Source: Lewinellaceae bacterium (GTDB lineage: Bacteria; Bacteroidota; Bacteroidia; Chitinophagales; Saprospiraceae). From it: a stretch of 64,000 nt of DNA. The position numbers and the translations under genes are program-made. This document shows positions 8,961 through 18,292 of the stretch, one piece after another (the stretch's first letter is position 1; each line of letters opens with the position of its first letter). The notes below the pieces were generated by a model, which ran no database searches, had not been told where the DNA came from, and saw only the letters and a program-made list of their open reading frames with translations. The DNA lies in the NCBI GenBank assembly GCA_020636095.1, contig JACJYN010000002.1:1550001-1614000 (forward strand). Direction: 5' to 3'.

Positions 8961-10123
8961 TAAACCTGTCGCTCTACTGGAGTATGCCAGGGAAAAACCT
9001 GCACGTTCCTCACTGTGAAACCCTCATCCCCCCCAAACACCAGCTGCTTGTAAATGGGCTGGCCGGCAATTTTTCCGACCTTGTGTAGGTTGGCCAACAA
9101 GTTGTCCCGATAGGTTCGATTGGCTTTAATCTCGGTTAGAATAAGTCCGGAGGCCGTCTCTTCGAGCAAGTCTGTTTCTAGTTGATTGCTGTCTCTATAG
9201 AAGTATAACCGGGCTTCTTTTCCATCGTGCTGAGCCCTTTTCATGCGTTCTGCAATGATCAGGTTTTCAAATAAGGCGCCAAGCTGATAATAGTTAATGA
9301 CATCCTTTTCTGATTGCATACTTAATAAATAGCAAAGCAGGCCCGTATCATAGAAATATAGTTTAGGGCTTTTAGTGATCCTTTTGCCAAAGTTCTTATA
9401 GTAAGGAGGCAGCCGAAAAACCAGGTAGCTCTGTTCCAAAACGGAAAACCAGCTTTGGATGGTGGGCACACTAACGCCTACCGCCCGGGCAATAGCGGAA
9501 TAGTTCAGCAGTTGGCCGGCGTAGGCGGCGCACAGTTGCAGAAAGCGCCGGAAGGTATTCAGGTTAGCAGCAGAAATCAGCCCGCTGACATCTCTTTCGA
9601 TATAACTCGAAACATAACTTGGATAAAATAGCCGCGGCGGCACCCCGGTATCGAATTGTGCGGGATAGAAACCGCGGTAAATAGCTGTTTCGTAATCTTT
9701 CGGGCGCACATTTGCTGCCGCTATCTCCCTAAGGTCCAATGGGAAAAGCCGGGCGATGCCTACTCGCCCGGCTAGAGATTGAGTAATACTTTGCCGCAAT
9801 AAAAAATTTTGCGACCCGGACAGGATATACCGCCCGGGCTGCCGATCCTCATCAACGACCGTCTGCAGATACGAAAATAATGCGGGTACCCGCTGGGCTT
9901 CGTCAAAAATTACGTTGTAATCATAATGTTTCAGGAAACTCCTGGGGTCTTCGGTTACCCTCAGTTGCTGGTCCGGGTCTTCCAGCGAAACGTACCGGTA
10001 GTCAGGATACAGTTCTTTTAGAAGCGTCGTTTTCCCTGCCTGCCGGGGGCCGGTGAGGCTAAGGATGGGGAAGTACAGGCTTAGCTCCCGTAAATGAGCG
10101 GTAATGTGCCGAGGGATGAGCAT
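8960..10123 (-). CDS. AAA_14/DUF4143 family ATPase
   Basis: 387 residues. The N-terminal P-loop ATPase domain has Walker A GPRQAGKTT (25-33) and Walker B VIFDEAQRVP (71-80), then a sensor-like YILSGSQNF. The C-terminal DUF4143 half (about 190-350) includes a winged-helix stretch (YSAIARAVGVSVPTIQSWFSVLEQSYLVFRLPPY) and a nuclease-like core (LETDLLEETASGLILTEIKA). This family is very common in Bacteroidota and archaea, often in multiple copies. Its function is not settled; proposals include mobile-element or defence-related NTPases. The start codon lies in one arm of a perfect palindrome. The gene stands alone between the rhomboid gene and the M43 protease. Confidence 0.92.
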   Translation of the reverse strand: MLIPRHITAHLRELSLYFPILSLTGPRQAGKTTLLKELYPDYRYVSLEDPDQQLRVTEDPRSFLKHYDYNVIFDEAQRVPALFSYLQTVVDEDRQPGRYILSGSQNFLLRQSITQSLAGRVGIARLFPLDLREIAAANVRPKDYETAIYRGFYPAQFDTGVPPRLFYPSYVSSYIERDVSGLISAANLNTFRRFLQLCAAYAGQLLNYSAIARAVGVSVPTIQSWFSVLEQSYLVFRLPPYYKNFGKRITKSPKLYFYDTGLLCYLLSMQSEKDVINYYQLGALFENLIIAERMKRAQHDGKEARLYFYRDSNQLETDLLEETASGLILTEIKANRTYRDNLLANLHKVGKIAGQPIYKQLVFGGDEGFTVRNVQVFPWHTPVERQV

Positions 10124-10164
10124 TTTATGTAATTTTAAAGTCTGACTTTAAAATTACATAAAAT
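10122..10164. promoter_or_regulatory. Perfect 20-bp palindrome over the start of the DUF4143 ATPase gene
   Basis: The arms 10122-10141 and 10145-10164 are perfectly complementary 20-mers (ATTTTATGTAATTTTAAAGT) separated by three bases. The left arm overlaps the ATG (bases 10121-10123 on the complement). It is AT-rich, unlike the flanking DNA. It could be an operator for self-repression, an mRNA hairpin hiding the start codon, or the terminal signature of a mobile unit. Confidence 0.85.
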
Positions 10165-10265
10165 TTCAACTACTGGCAAGAGGTAGCTTTGAGTTGGAGT
10201 TGAAATACTGCCCGCGAGTACATCATAATTTCCTATTTTTACCTAAACCCTTAACACCTGCGCTC

Positions 10266-13200
10266 ATGAACACTACGCTCAAACTCGCTCTGCCTGCATT
10301 ACTCTTTCTGGCCTTTTTTCAAAACCTCACTCCCCGCGGTGAAACTCCCCGGAAAGAAACGGACAGCTTCTGCTCCCAGGCAGAACTGCACGCCCGGAAG
10401 ATGCAAACAGACGAAACCTACCGACTGGCCTCTCAACGCCTGGAAGATCAGCTCTACGCCCTGGCTCAGCAGCCGGCCCAACGCGGCCCCCTCGTCCAGC
10501 ACACCCTGTCCGTCGTCGTCCACATCATCCACAACGGCGGCAACGAGAACATCAGCGACGCCCAGGTAACCGACGCCCTCCAACACCTCAACGACGCCTT
10601 CGCCAACGTCGGCTACTACAACCCCGCCACTGGCGTAGATACCGAGATCGCCTTTTGCCTGGCGCGCCGCAGCCCAGATGGGAACGCCACCACCGGCGTC
10701 AACCGGGTGCAATCCGCCCTAACCGATCTCAACAACAGCACCGACGACCAGGCGATGAAGAACCTCAGCCGCTGGAGCCCCACCCAGTACATCAATGTCT
10801 GGGTGGTCAAGGAGATCTGCAGCAACAACGGCTGCGGCGTGGCCGGCTACGCCTACCTGCCCGGCGCCCACGGGCAGCCCTACGACGGCATCGTGCTGGA
10901 AGCCAATTATATGGGCAGCAACCCGACGGCTTCCACCGTGCTCATCCATGAAATGGGACACTACCTGGGGCTGTACCACACCTTCGAAGGCGGCTGCCCC
11001 AACGGCGACTGCCAACAGCAGGGCGACCGCGTCTGCGATACGCCGCCCGACAACACCACCGCACGCACACCCTGCTCCGCCGATATGAACTCCTGCGATA
11101 CTGATGAGGACGACACCTCCGTCAACAACCCCTTCCGCCCTGTCGCCCAGGGGGGCCTCGGCGGCCAGGTGGACCAGCAGGAAAACTACATGGACTATTC
11201 CCGCTTTGAGTGCTACGACCGCTTCAGCCAGGGGCAGAAAGACCGGATGTTGAGCGTAGTCGAAACCATCCGGTCGAGCCTGCTTGATTCGCCGGCCTGC
11301 ATCGATCCCTGCCCTGCTCCGGTTGAAGCCAGCTTCTCCGCCAGCGCGCTCAGCGTGCCGCTCGGCTCCACCGTCGATTTTACCAACATCTCCACCAATG
11401 CAAACAGCTACGAGTGGGCCATCGATGGAACGCTCTTCAGCTCGGCCACCAACGCCAGCTACACCTTCAATACAGAGGGCAGCTTCCAGGTTACTCTCAC
11501 CGCCTTTTCCAGCCTGAACAACTGCCTGCCTCAGGATTCCACCATCACCATAGAAGTGTTCTGCCCGGTAGAAGCCAGCTTCACTGCCAGCGGCACCTCC
11601 GTGCTGGCGGGCGCCAGCGTCACCTTTACCAATACCAGCGCCAACGCCACGGCATATACCTGGCTGGTGAACGGAACGGCGGTGAGCAACGGCCCGGACT
11701 TCGTATTGAACACCACTGAACCTGGGTTATACAATGTATGCCTACAGGCGGAGGGCGCCCTCTGTGAAAGCCTGGAATGCGGTTTTGTGGAAGCCACCTC
11801 CCCGGATACCGGATGCGGGAATGCTTTCTTTTACAGTCTTGGCGATGCGAATATTTCCGAAACCGCCACTTGCCTCATTCCGGCGGCGGACGGGGGTTTC
11901 TATCTGGGGGGCAGCCGGGCGGAAGCGTCCTTGCTCATGAAATTCGATGTGGAGGGCAACCAGATCTGGCAGAAAACCTTTTCCATTTCCAGTGGCGGGG
12001 AAGAAGTGTATACCCTGCTGGAGGACGGGCAGTATCTGGTGGGCTCGTCCAGAACCTTCGCCAACGATGACCAGTACTGCTTTAAGTACGATACGAATAC
12101 AGGGTCTTTTACGTGGGCCCGGTCGATTACAAACCCTGGTATTAACCGAACGTTTGAGTTCATCAACATAGAAAACTTCCCGCATTATATCCTTATCGCA
12201 GAGCAGTGGACGCCCAACACCCCGCAGGGTTGCGACGTCGTCTGGGGTGAGATGGATAAAAATACCGGCAACCTCACTCAGTTGCGGAAATATACCTTGG
12301 GTAGTTGTGAAACAGCTGTGGATGCCATTCTGGTGAACGACAAGGTGTATGTAACCGGGCGGTACAATGCTGCAGGTGGCGGGCAAGGCGCCTTCCGTCC
12401 CCCTATCACTGAATTTGAATTGGACGGCTCCATTAACTGGACGCGTCTCTACTTAGTCAACACCAATACCACCGCCCGCCTGTATGCCCATTCAATCATT
12501 GAGGACAGCGGCTCCCTGGTAATTTGTGGCTACGGCGACCTGACAGGGATTTCCACCACCTCTTTTATCACCCATATTACTAAAACCGGACTGGACGGGG
12601 CTATCGAATGGTCTACCGTCATAGATATTCCAGGTGGCAATACAGAGCACCTGAACACCGTCCTGGACCAGGGCGACGGCTACCTGGCAGTCGGAAACTA
12701 CACCCTTGACAGCGGCAGCGAAACGCTGATGCTCATCAAAGTCGATAAATCCGGCAACCTAATGTGGGCCAAAAGCCTGGCCAGTGGCGCCCAGGCAGCG
12801 TCGACCCGCAAGAGCACCTTCGGCCGGAACGGCTATGCCTACATCTCTGCCACGGCCAGTAACGCGGGCCGCAACATCCTTCTGTTCCGCGTCAACCCCT
12901 TCGGAGAACTGGACACCGCGTGCGGCAGCCTGGAACCCCTGGAGGTGGAAAGCTGGCAGCTGAACGACCCGTTCGACGGCTTTTTCGACCTCATTGAATC
13001 TCCTTTCACGCCGGATAACTCCGCCGAACAAATCCTCCCGGAAAATGTGGATGTGCCCATTGACTACAGCTGCTCCACCCCCTGCGCAGAAATCTGCAAC
13101 AACGGCCTCGACGACGACGGCGACGGCCTGGCCGACTGCGAGGACGATGACTGCCCCTGCTTTGTGGATTGCGGCAATACTTTCGTGAAAACCATCGGCG

Positions 13201-16200
13201 GCCCTGCTACGGCTGACGGAGCAACGGCTATTGTCGCTTCGGATGACGGCAATTTTTACATCGGCGGTTATCTCGACGAAGAAGGCATGATCGCTAAGGT
13301 AACCCCGGATGGGGAATTTCTGTGGGTGCGCACCTTCGACTTTACGGACCGGCCCGACCATATCATCAGCCTTTCTCTGGACAGCGATGGCTTCCTGGTG
13401 GGCGCCAGTTTCGGAGATGCCGGTATCGGGCCCTTCGGGCGGGGAGCTACTGTTTTCCGATACGATCCCGACAACGACCAGCTCATCTGGGTCAATTACT
13501 TCAACGACATGGGTACTCCTGACCAGGTCATTACCAACCCCGCGAACGGCAATTTCCTCTTTGTCGGCGGAGACATCCTGACCACCGGCGGCGGCAATGC
13601 AGACAACGCCTCGCTGGCCGAACTGGACCGCAATACCGGCAACGTCCTGTGGCGGAAGGAGTTTAACCTCGGCACCAGCGACCGGTTTTTCAGCCTCCTG
13701 CCGGTGGGCAACGTAGTGTACTGCCTGGGGCGCTACACCTTTTATTCCAATTTCGAGAAGATGCGCGTAACCCTCGCCGCGTTTACCGGCGCCGGCAACC
13801 TGGAGTGGTCGAAGTATTACCTGGCCCCCTCCACGCTCAACGCACGGATGTATGCGCCCAGCCTGCAATTGGATGCCAGTGAACTGGTTGCCTCTTTCTA
13901 CGGCGACCCCAACGGTACGGACCTGGCCGGTTCTTCGATCAGCGGGATCATGAAAACAAACCTGGCCGGCGGGCTGCTATGGGCAAAATGGTATCAACTG
14001 GCTGGGTACCCGTCCCTCCAATCGGCCTTTGAACTGGTTGTAGTGCCCGACGGTTACCTGCTGTACGGCTACGCCATTGCCGGCGACCGGGACCTGGTGA
14101 TTATAAAAACAGATAAGCAGGGCAATGCCCTCTGGGCTAAAGCTTACGGCGGGCCGGCCGATGAAGACCTCTATTATTCTTTCTGCACGCCCCCCATCCT
14201 GCAATCGGGAGGCAACATCTACTTCGTAGGGCGCAGCCGCGACGGCTCGGACGACGCGCTCTTCGTCAAGGCGCTGGCCGATGGAAGCCTCAGCAGCAGC
14301 GATTGTGATTTCTTTCGGGAAGTGCCGGTGACGACAAACAACTGGACGAACCTCTACGAAGCAGACGCCAACCTGCAGGAACAGCCCAACCCCAATATCA
14401 ACCCCCAATTACAAACCGTACAGGCCGTGGCGGCCAACCCGGACTGCAATATTCTCTGCGAGGCCAGCCCGATAGATGCCATCGTCACCCTGGACAGCGC
14501 CTACTGCAACGGCGACAGCCTGGCGGTGGCCCTGCACATCTGCAACGAAGGCACGGATACCCTGTCCGCCGGGCTTCCTTTCACCTTTTATGACGGAAAT
14601 CCTACCGCCAGTCCGGCCGCTACCATGTTGTCCGGCGGCCAGGGCGTTCCTGTCGAGATTCTTCCCGGCGGCTGTTTCAGCACCGTGGTTGCCGTCCCAT
14701 ACCCTCAGAATCAACTTTACTGCATCGCCAATGACAATGGCTCCCTGACGCCGGTGTTCAACCTGGAAACTGATTTCCCCCCAACGGAGATCATCGAATG
14801 CGACTACACCAACAATCTCGATAGTATGGGATATGAGCAGCCGGTTCCCGTCATCGATCTGGGGCCGGACACCAGCGTGTGTGAGAACGGGGTGTTTCTG
14901 CTGGACGCCGGGCCGGGCTTTGCTTCCTACCGTTGGCAGGATGGCGCCATAGGGCCAACCTACACCACTTTTGAAACAGGTACTTTCTGGGTCGAAGCCA
15001 CCACTGCCTGCGGCGATGTGGCGAGCGACACCATCCGCATCCTGCTGGATACCGCCATTCTGATCACCTTGCCGCCGGACACCAGCATCTGCCCGGGCGC
15101 TTCTGTCAACTTTTCCACCGCTCTTGATCCCGCCTATACCTACCAGTGGTCGCCTGCCGCTACGCTGAATTGTACAGGTTGCCCGGCGCCAACGGCGACG
15201 CCCGAAACCACCACTACCTATACCCTGGTGGTGAGCAATACCACCGGCTGCGTTAGTGTGGACAGTGTAATGATAATTGTTGAAAATTGTGGCAATACCC
15301 TGGATACGGCCATCTGCCGCGGCGACTCCCTGCTTATTGAAGGCCAGGTGTTGTACCCCAATGAGATAGACACCCTGCAGCTTATGGATGGCAGCAGCCT
15401 GATCGTCACCGTTACCGAGCTAGAGGATAACCAAACCTATGAAACCATTGCGGTTTGTCAGGGCGAAGTGGGATACGTCTTCGGAGAGCCGGTAACCGAG
15501 CAGGGCCTTTACACCGAAACCTACCCTTCCTACCTGGGCTGCGATTCCACCCACAACATTGCCTTTGTCGTTCTGGATACGGCGGTGCTGTACATCGAAC
15601 CCGGCGGGCTCGGTTGTGGGTCCCGTTCCGGCCGCCTGACGGTAGAGATCAGCGGCGCCACGCCCCCTTATGAGATCGAGTGGAGCAATGGGCAAACAAC
15701 CGCCACGGCCATCGGCCTGCCTGTTGGCGCGTATTCGGTAACCGTCACCGATGCCTTTGGGTGCCAGAGTGTAGCCGGGCAGCAAGTGTATGATATCATT
15801 CCTATACTCAGGGCAGATCCGGGCAGTACGCCGGCCAGCTGCTTCGGAGAGAAAGACGGCGCCGTACAGATCGACAACCCCTCCGGCGGTACGCCTCCCT
15901 ACGAATACAGCCTCGACGGCGATCAGTGGCAAACAGAGAACCGTTTCACCGGCCTGGCGGCGGGTGTTTACGCTGTTTTCATGCGGGATAAAGAGGAATG
16001 TGAAAACATGTTTTCTGTGACGGTCAGCGAACCGGCGCCCCTGGGTATCCGCCTGCCGGGCGACACTACGCTGCGCCTGGGCGACAGCCTCCGTATCACG
16101 CCCTTTGTCCTGTCCGGAATGCCTTCCATTTATGAATGGATTCCACCTTTCGGGCTGGATTGTGCGGATTGCCCCGCCCCTGTTGCCCGCCCGGAGGAAA

Positions 16201-16574
16201 GCACCAACTACCAGTTAACTATCCGCGACAGCACCGGTTGTGCCGCCGGGGATGAAATCACAGTGTATGTAGATAAGTCTGTCCGCTTCTACCTGCCCAC
16301 TGCTTTTTCTCCCAACGAGGACGGCCGCAACGATTTCTTCACCGTCTTCGCCGCCCCGGAAGTGGAACGGGTTCAAACGCTGCAGGTGTTCAGCCGCTGG
16401 GGCGAGTTGGTGTTTCAACGCGACAACTTCGCCCCCAACCAGGAGCGCATGGGCTGGGATGGTACGTTCCGCGGGCAGCAGATGGCAGGTGGGGTGTATG
16501 CGTATTTTGTAGAGGTGGTGCTGATTGATGGCAGGGTTGAGACGATGAAGGGGGAGGCCGTTTTGGTAAGATAA
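10266..16574 (+). CDS. Giant secreted M43-family metalloprotease with type B T9SS sorting domain
   Basis: 2102 residues from the ATG at 10266, chosen because a signal peptide (MNTTLKLALPALLFLAFF) starts there. The M43 (pappalysin-type) zinc protease domain has the ligands HEMGHYLGLYH (228-238) and a Met-turn at NYMDYS (Met309). Two PKD domains follow (about 355-520). Then come two homologous beta-propeller-like blocks (about 530-930 and 975-1390) separated by an Asp-rich NNGLDDDGDGLADCEDDDC calcium-binding-like linker. Next are a CARDB-like segment, Ig-like domains (DLGPDTSVC), and SprB-type repeats (GATPPYEIEWSNGQTT). A C-terminal gliding-motility-associated domain (FSPNEDGRNDFF, WDGTFRGQQMAGGVYAYFVEV) sends it through the T9SS to the surface. 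Probable role: extracellular protein degradation. Confidence 0.93.
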   Translation: MNTTLKLALPALLFLAFFQNLTPRGETPRKETDSFCSQAELHARKMQTDETYRLASQRLEDQLYALAQQPAQRGPLVQHTLSVVVHIIHNGGNENISDAQVTDALQHLNDAFANVGYYNPATGVDTEIAFCLARRSPDGNATTGVNRVQSALTDLNNSTDDQAMKNLSRWSPTQYINVWVVKEICSNNGCGVAGYAYLPGAHGQPYDGIVLEANYMGSNPTASTVLIHEMGHYLGLYHTFEGGCPNGDCQQQGDRVCDTPPDNTTARTPCSADMNSCDTDEDDTSVNNPFRPVAQGGLGGQVDQQENYMDYSRFECYDRFSQGQKDRMLSVVETIRSSLLDSPACIDPCPAPVEASFSASALSVPLGSTVDFTNISTNANSYEWAIDGTLFSSATNASYTFNTEGSFQVTLTAFSSLNNCLPQDSTITIEVFCPVEASFTASGTSVLAGASVTFTNTSANATAYTWLVNGTAVSNGPDFVLNTTEPGLYNVCLQAEGALCESLECGFVEATSPDTGCGNAFFYSLGDANISETATCLIPAADGGFYLGGSRAEASLLMKFDVEGNQIWQKTFSISSGGEEVYTLLEDGQYLVGSSRTFANDDQYCFKYDTNTGSFTWARSITNPGINRTFEFINIENFPHYILIAEQWTPNTPQGCDVVWGEMDKNTGNLTQLRKYTLGSCETAVDAILVNDKVYVTGRYNAAGGGQGAFRPPITEFELDGSINWTRLYLVNTNTTARLYAHSIIEDSGSLVICGYGDLTGISTTSFITHITKTGLDGAIEWSTVIDIPGGNTEHLNTVLDQGDGYLAVGNYTLDSGSETLMLIKVDKSGNLMWAKSLASGAQAASTRKSTFGRNGYAYISATASNAGRNILLFRVNPFGELDTACGSLEPLEVESWQLNDPFDGFFDLIESPFTPDNSAEQILPENVDVPIDYSCSTPCAEICNNGLDDDGDGLADCEDDDCPCFVDCGNTFVKTIGGPATADGATAIVASDDGNFYIGGYLDEEGMIAKVTPDGEFLWVRTFDFTDRPDHIISLSLDSDGFLVGASFGDAGIGPFGRGATVFRYDPDNDQLIWVNYFNDMGTPDQVITNPANGNFLFVGGDILTTGGGNADNASLAELDRNTGNVLWRKEFNLGTSDRFFSLLPVGNVVYCLGRYTFYSNFEKMRVTLAAFTGAGNLEWSKYYLAPSTLNARMYAPSLQLDASELVASFYGDPNGTDLAGSSISGIMKTNLAGGLLWAKWYQLAGYPSLQSAFELVVVPDGYLLYGYAIAGDRDLVIIKTDKQGNALWAKAYGGPADEDLYYSFCTPPILQSGGNIYFVGRSRDGSDDALFVKALADGSLSSSDCDFFREVPVTTNNWTNLYEADANLQEQPNPNINPQLQTVQAVAANPDCNILCEASPIDAIVTLDSAYCNGDSLAVALHICNEGTDTLSAGLPFTFYDGNPTASPAATMLSGGQGVPVEILPGGCFSTVVAVPYPQNQLYCIANDNGSLTPVFNLETDFPPTEIIECDYTNNLDSMGYEQPVPVIDLGPDTSVCENGVFLLDAGPGFASYRWQDGAIGPTYTTFETGTFWVEATTACGDVASDTIRILLDTAILITLPPDTSICPGASVNFSTALDPAYTYQWSPAATLNCTGCPAPTATPETTTTYTLVVSNTTGCVSVDSVMIIVENCGNTLDTAICRGDSLLIEGQVLYPNEIDTLQLMDGSSLIVTVTELEDNQTYETIAVCQGEVGYVFGEPVTEQGLYTETYPSYLGCDSTHNIAFVVLDTAVLYIEPGGLGCGSRSGRLTVEISGATPPYEIEWSNGQTTATAIGLPVGAYSVTVTDAFGCQSVAGQQVYDIIPILRADPGSTPASCFGEKDGAVQIDNPSGGTPPYEYSLDGDQWQTENRFTGLAAGVYAVFMRDKEECENMFSVTVSEPAPLGIRLPGDTTLRLGDSLRITPFVLSGMPSIYEWIPPFGLDCADCPAPVARPEESTNYQLTIRDSTGCAAGDEITVYVDKSVRFYLPTAFSPNEDGRNDFFTVFAAPEVERVQTLQVFSRWGELVFQRDNFAPNQERMGWDGTFRGQQMAGGVYAYFVEVVLIDGRVETMKGEAVLVR

Positions 16575-16579
16575 ATACC

Positions 16580-16654
16580 GACTACTTCATGCCCGCTATT
16601 TGAAAATTCTTTTTTGAATCGAACATCAATATTCTCATCAAGCAGCACTTTCAT
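16580..16654 (-). pseudogene. Truncated DUF5615 PIN-like toxin
   Basis: The minus-strand ATG at 16654 starts MKVLLDENIDVRFKKEFSNSGHEVVG, the typical beginning of DUF5615 (PIN-like, Mut7-C related) toxins, including the first acidic residues. After about 25 residues homology stops, exactly where the 3' end of the M43 protease gene begins; the frame then reads antisense of that gene to 16415. Family members are usually about 110-120 residues, so most of the nuclease is gone. It overlaps the DUF433 gene by 17 bases, the normal arrangement for such pairs. Confidence 0.75.
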
Positions 16655-16868
16655 ATCTACGGCTTATCGTTTGTACAAGATCTCCCGCCCATTCGATCAC
16701 TACCTCCGCCTGCTCCCGTTTGACCGATGGAAACCCTACCAGAAACGCTTCTAGTGAACTAACTTCAAGATGATCAAATAGAGTCTTAATCGGCACCCGG
16801 GTCCCTGCGAAAATGGGCGTCCCCCCCAGTATTTCAGGATCAACTTTTATGGCTTCTTTTACTGTCAT
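16638..16868 (-). CDS. DUF433 antitoxin (VapB45-like)
   Basis: 76 residues with the DUF433 signature: DPEILGGTPIFAGTRVPIKTLFDHLE, followed by FLVGFPSVKREQAEVVIEWA. This is a small winged-helix-like domain that in known pairs binds a DUF5615 toxin and probably its own promoter. The cognate toxin downstream is broken, so this is an orphan antitoxin. The start is supported by a TAnnTTTG box 17 bases upstream. Confidence 0.88.
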   Translation of the reverse strand: MTVKEAIKVDPEILGGTPIFAGTRVPIKTLFDHLEVSSLEAFLVGFPSVKREQAEVVIEWAGDLVQTISRRYESAA

Positions 16869-16884
16869 TATTGATTGGTTTTTT

Positions 16885-16892
16885 CAAAAATA
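16885..16892 (-). promoter_or_regulatory. Candidate -7 box for the DUF433 gene
   Basis: TATTTTTG on the minus strand fits TAnnTTTG and would place transcription start about 10 bases before the ATG. Confidence 0.45.
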
Positions 16893-17023
16893 CACTTTTC
16901 CAGGATGAAAAGCTACCGCCAGGAACACCTTATTTCCAGACAAAACTCCTTATTTCCATTGAATGCAAGAAATGATATTTTCAACAGGCCAGGCAGCCTG
17001 CCTCCTTTTTCTCGCAAAATCCT

Positions 17024-17031
17024 TACCTTTG
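17024..17031 (+). promoter_or_regulatory. Candidate -7 box for pheS
   Basis: TACCTTTG is a perfect TAnnTTTG match. It predicts a pheS leader of about 140 nt. Confidence 0.5.
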
Positions 17032-17117
17032 GGCCCTGAAAAACAATAATCCAAAACTAAAGGAACCATAGCCCAGAAAGCTCCGTTGATTGGAGACAAA
17101 TTCAGAAAGGCAAGCCC

Positions 17118-17139
17118 CTTGGAAGCCCGTCCTTCCAAG
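17118..17139 (+). promoter_or_regulatory. Hairpin in the pheS leader
   Basis: CTTGGAAG and CTTCCAAG form an 8-bp stem with a 6-base loop, followed by a second small stem AAACTT-GAC-AAGTTT (about 17146-17160) 21 bases before the pheS ATG. It may be an attenuator or simply leader structure. No peptide rich in Phe codons is visible, so classical attenuation is not supported. Confidence 0.35.
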
Positions 17140-17180
17140 CCGGGTTAAACTTGACAAGTTTTGCCCAAACAAAATATATT

Positions 17181-18218
17181 ATGTCAGTAGAAAGTTTCGA
17201 CAAACTCAAAAAGATCAAAGCCGATATCGAGGCAGAGCAGCCGGATAGCATGGAGGCACTGGAGCAATTCCGCATCAAATACCTCGGCACCAAGAACATC
17301 ATCAAGCCGCTGTTCGGAGAGATCAGAAATATCGCCAATGAACAGAAGAAGGAATACGGGCAGCTGGTCAACAGCGTGAAGGAAGCGGCGGAAGCCAAGT
17401 ACGCATCGCTCAAAATGAGCCTGGAAACTGCCGCTGAGCAGGCCGCCGTCCAGGACATCGACCTCACCGCCCCCGGCGAACCACTGGAACTGGGCGCCCG
17501 CCATCCGGTAGCGATAACCATGAACCGCATCATCAAGATCTTCGAACGCATTGGCTTCGTAGTGGCGGACGACCGGGAGATCGAAGACGACTGGCACAAC
17601 TTCACCGCCATGAATACGCCGGAAGACCACCCGGCCCGCGACATGCAGGATACATTCTACCTGAAGGACAGCACTGAACTCCTCCTGCGCACCCATACCT
17701 CACCGGTACAGGCCCGGGTGATGGGCCGGCAGAAGCCGCCCATCCGCATCATCGCTCCGGGGCGGGTGTACCGAAACGAGACCATCTCCGCCCGTTCGCA
17801 TTGTCAGTTCCACCAGGTGGAAGGGTTGTACATCGACGAAAACGTTTCCTTTGCCGACCTCAAGCAGACGCTGTTGTACTTCGCCCGCGAGATGTTCGGC
17901 CCCGAGGCTAAGATTCGCCTGCGGCCATCCTACTTCCCCTTCACGGAGCCCAGTGCCGAGATGGATGTCTATCTGGGCACGGACACGGAAAAGGATTACC
18001 GGCTGACCAAGGGCACCGGCTGGCTCGAGATTCTCGGCTGCGGCATGGTCGACCCCGCCGTCCTGGAAAACTGTGGCATCGACTCCGAAAAGTACACCGG
18101 CTTTGCCTTCGGCATGGGCATTGAACGCCAGGCCCTGCGGCTGTTCGACATCGGCGATATTCGCCTTTTCTTTGAGAATGACGTGCGCTTTTTAAAGCAG
18201 TTCGCTTCGGCGCTGTAG
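17181..18218 (+). CDS. pheS: Phenylalanine--tRNA ligase alpha subunit
   Basis: Catalytic subunit of the (alpha-beta)2 class II synthetase that charges tRNA-Phe. It has 345 residues, the normal length, from the ATG at 17181 (MSVESFDKLKKIKADIEAEQ). An N-terminal coiled coil (about 1-95) is followed by the catalytic core, with HNFTAMNTPEDHPARDMQDTFYL (motif 1/2 region), RTHTSPVQARVM, the motif 2 RNETISARSHCQFHQVEG, and motif 3 GFAFGMGIERQALRLFDIGDIRLF. The beta-subunit gene pheT is not in the window, as is usual for Bacteroidota where the two are often unlinked. hisS follows in the same direction after a hairpin. Confidence 0.97.
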   Translation: MSVESFDKLKKIKADIEAEQPDSMEALEQFRIKYLGTKNIIKPLFGEIRNIANEQKKEYGQLVNSVKEAAEAKYASLKMSLETAAEQAAVQDIDLTAPGEPLELGARHPVAITMNRIIKIFERIGFVVADDREIEDDWHNFTAMNTPEDHPARDMQDTFYLKDSTELLLRTHTSPVQARVMGRQKPPIRIIAPGRVYRNETISARSHCQFHQVEGLYIDENVSFADLKQTLLYFAREMFGPEAKIRLRPSYFPFTEPSAEMDVYLGTDTEKDYRLTKGTGWLEILGCGMVDPAVLENCGIDSEKYTGFAFGMGIERQALRLFDIGDIRLFFENDVRFLKQFASAL

Positions 18219-18240
18219 AATTGTTGAAGTTTTTTCCAAG

Positions 18241-18273
18241 AAACCTTTGAGGTTTCGGAAACCTCAAAGGTTT
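18241..18273. terminator. Perfect hairpin between pheS and hisS
   Basis: AAACCTTTGAGGTTTC (18241-18256) pairs perfectly with 18258-18273 around a single base. There is no U-tract. It may act as a processing or partial termination signal between the two synthetase genes. The motif looks like a repeat unit used elsewhere in Bacteroidota, but I cannot verify copy number from this window. Confidence 0.5.
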
Positions 18274-18292
18274 AGAAATTCCTGAATTCAAG

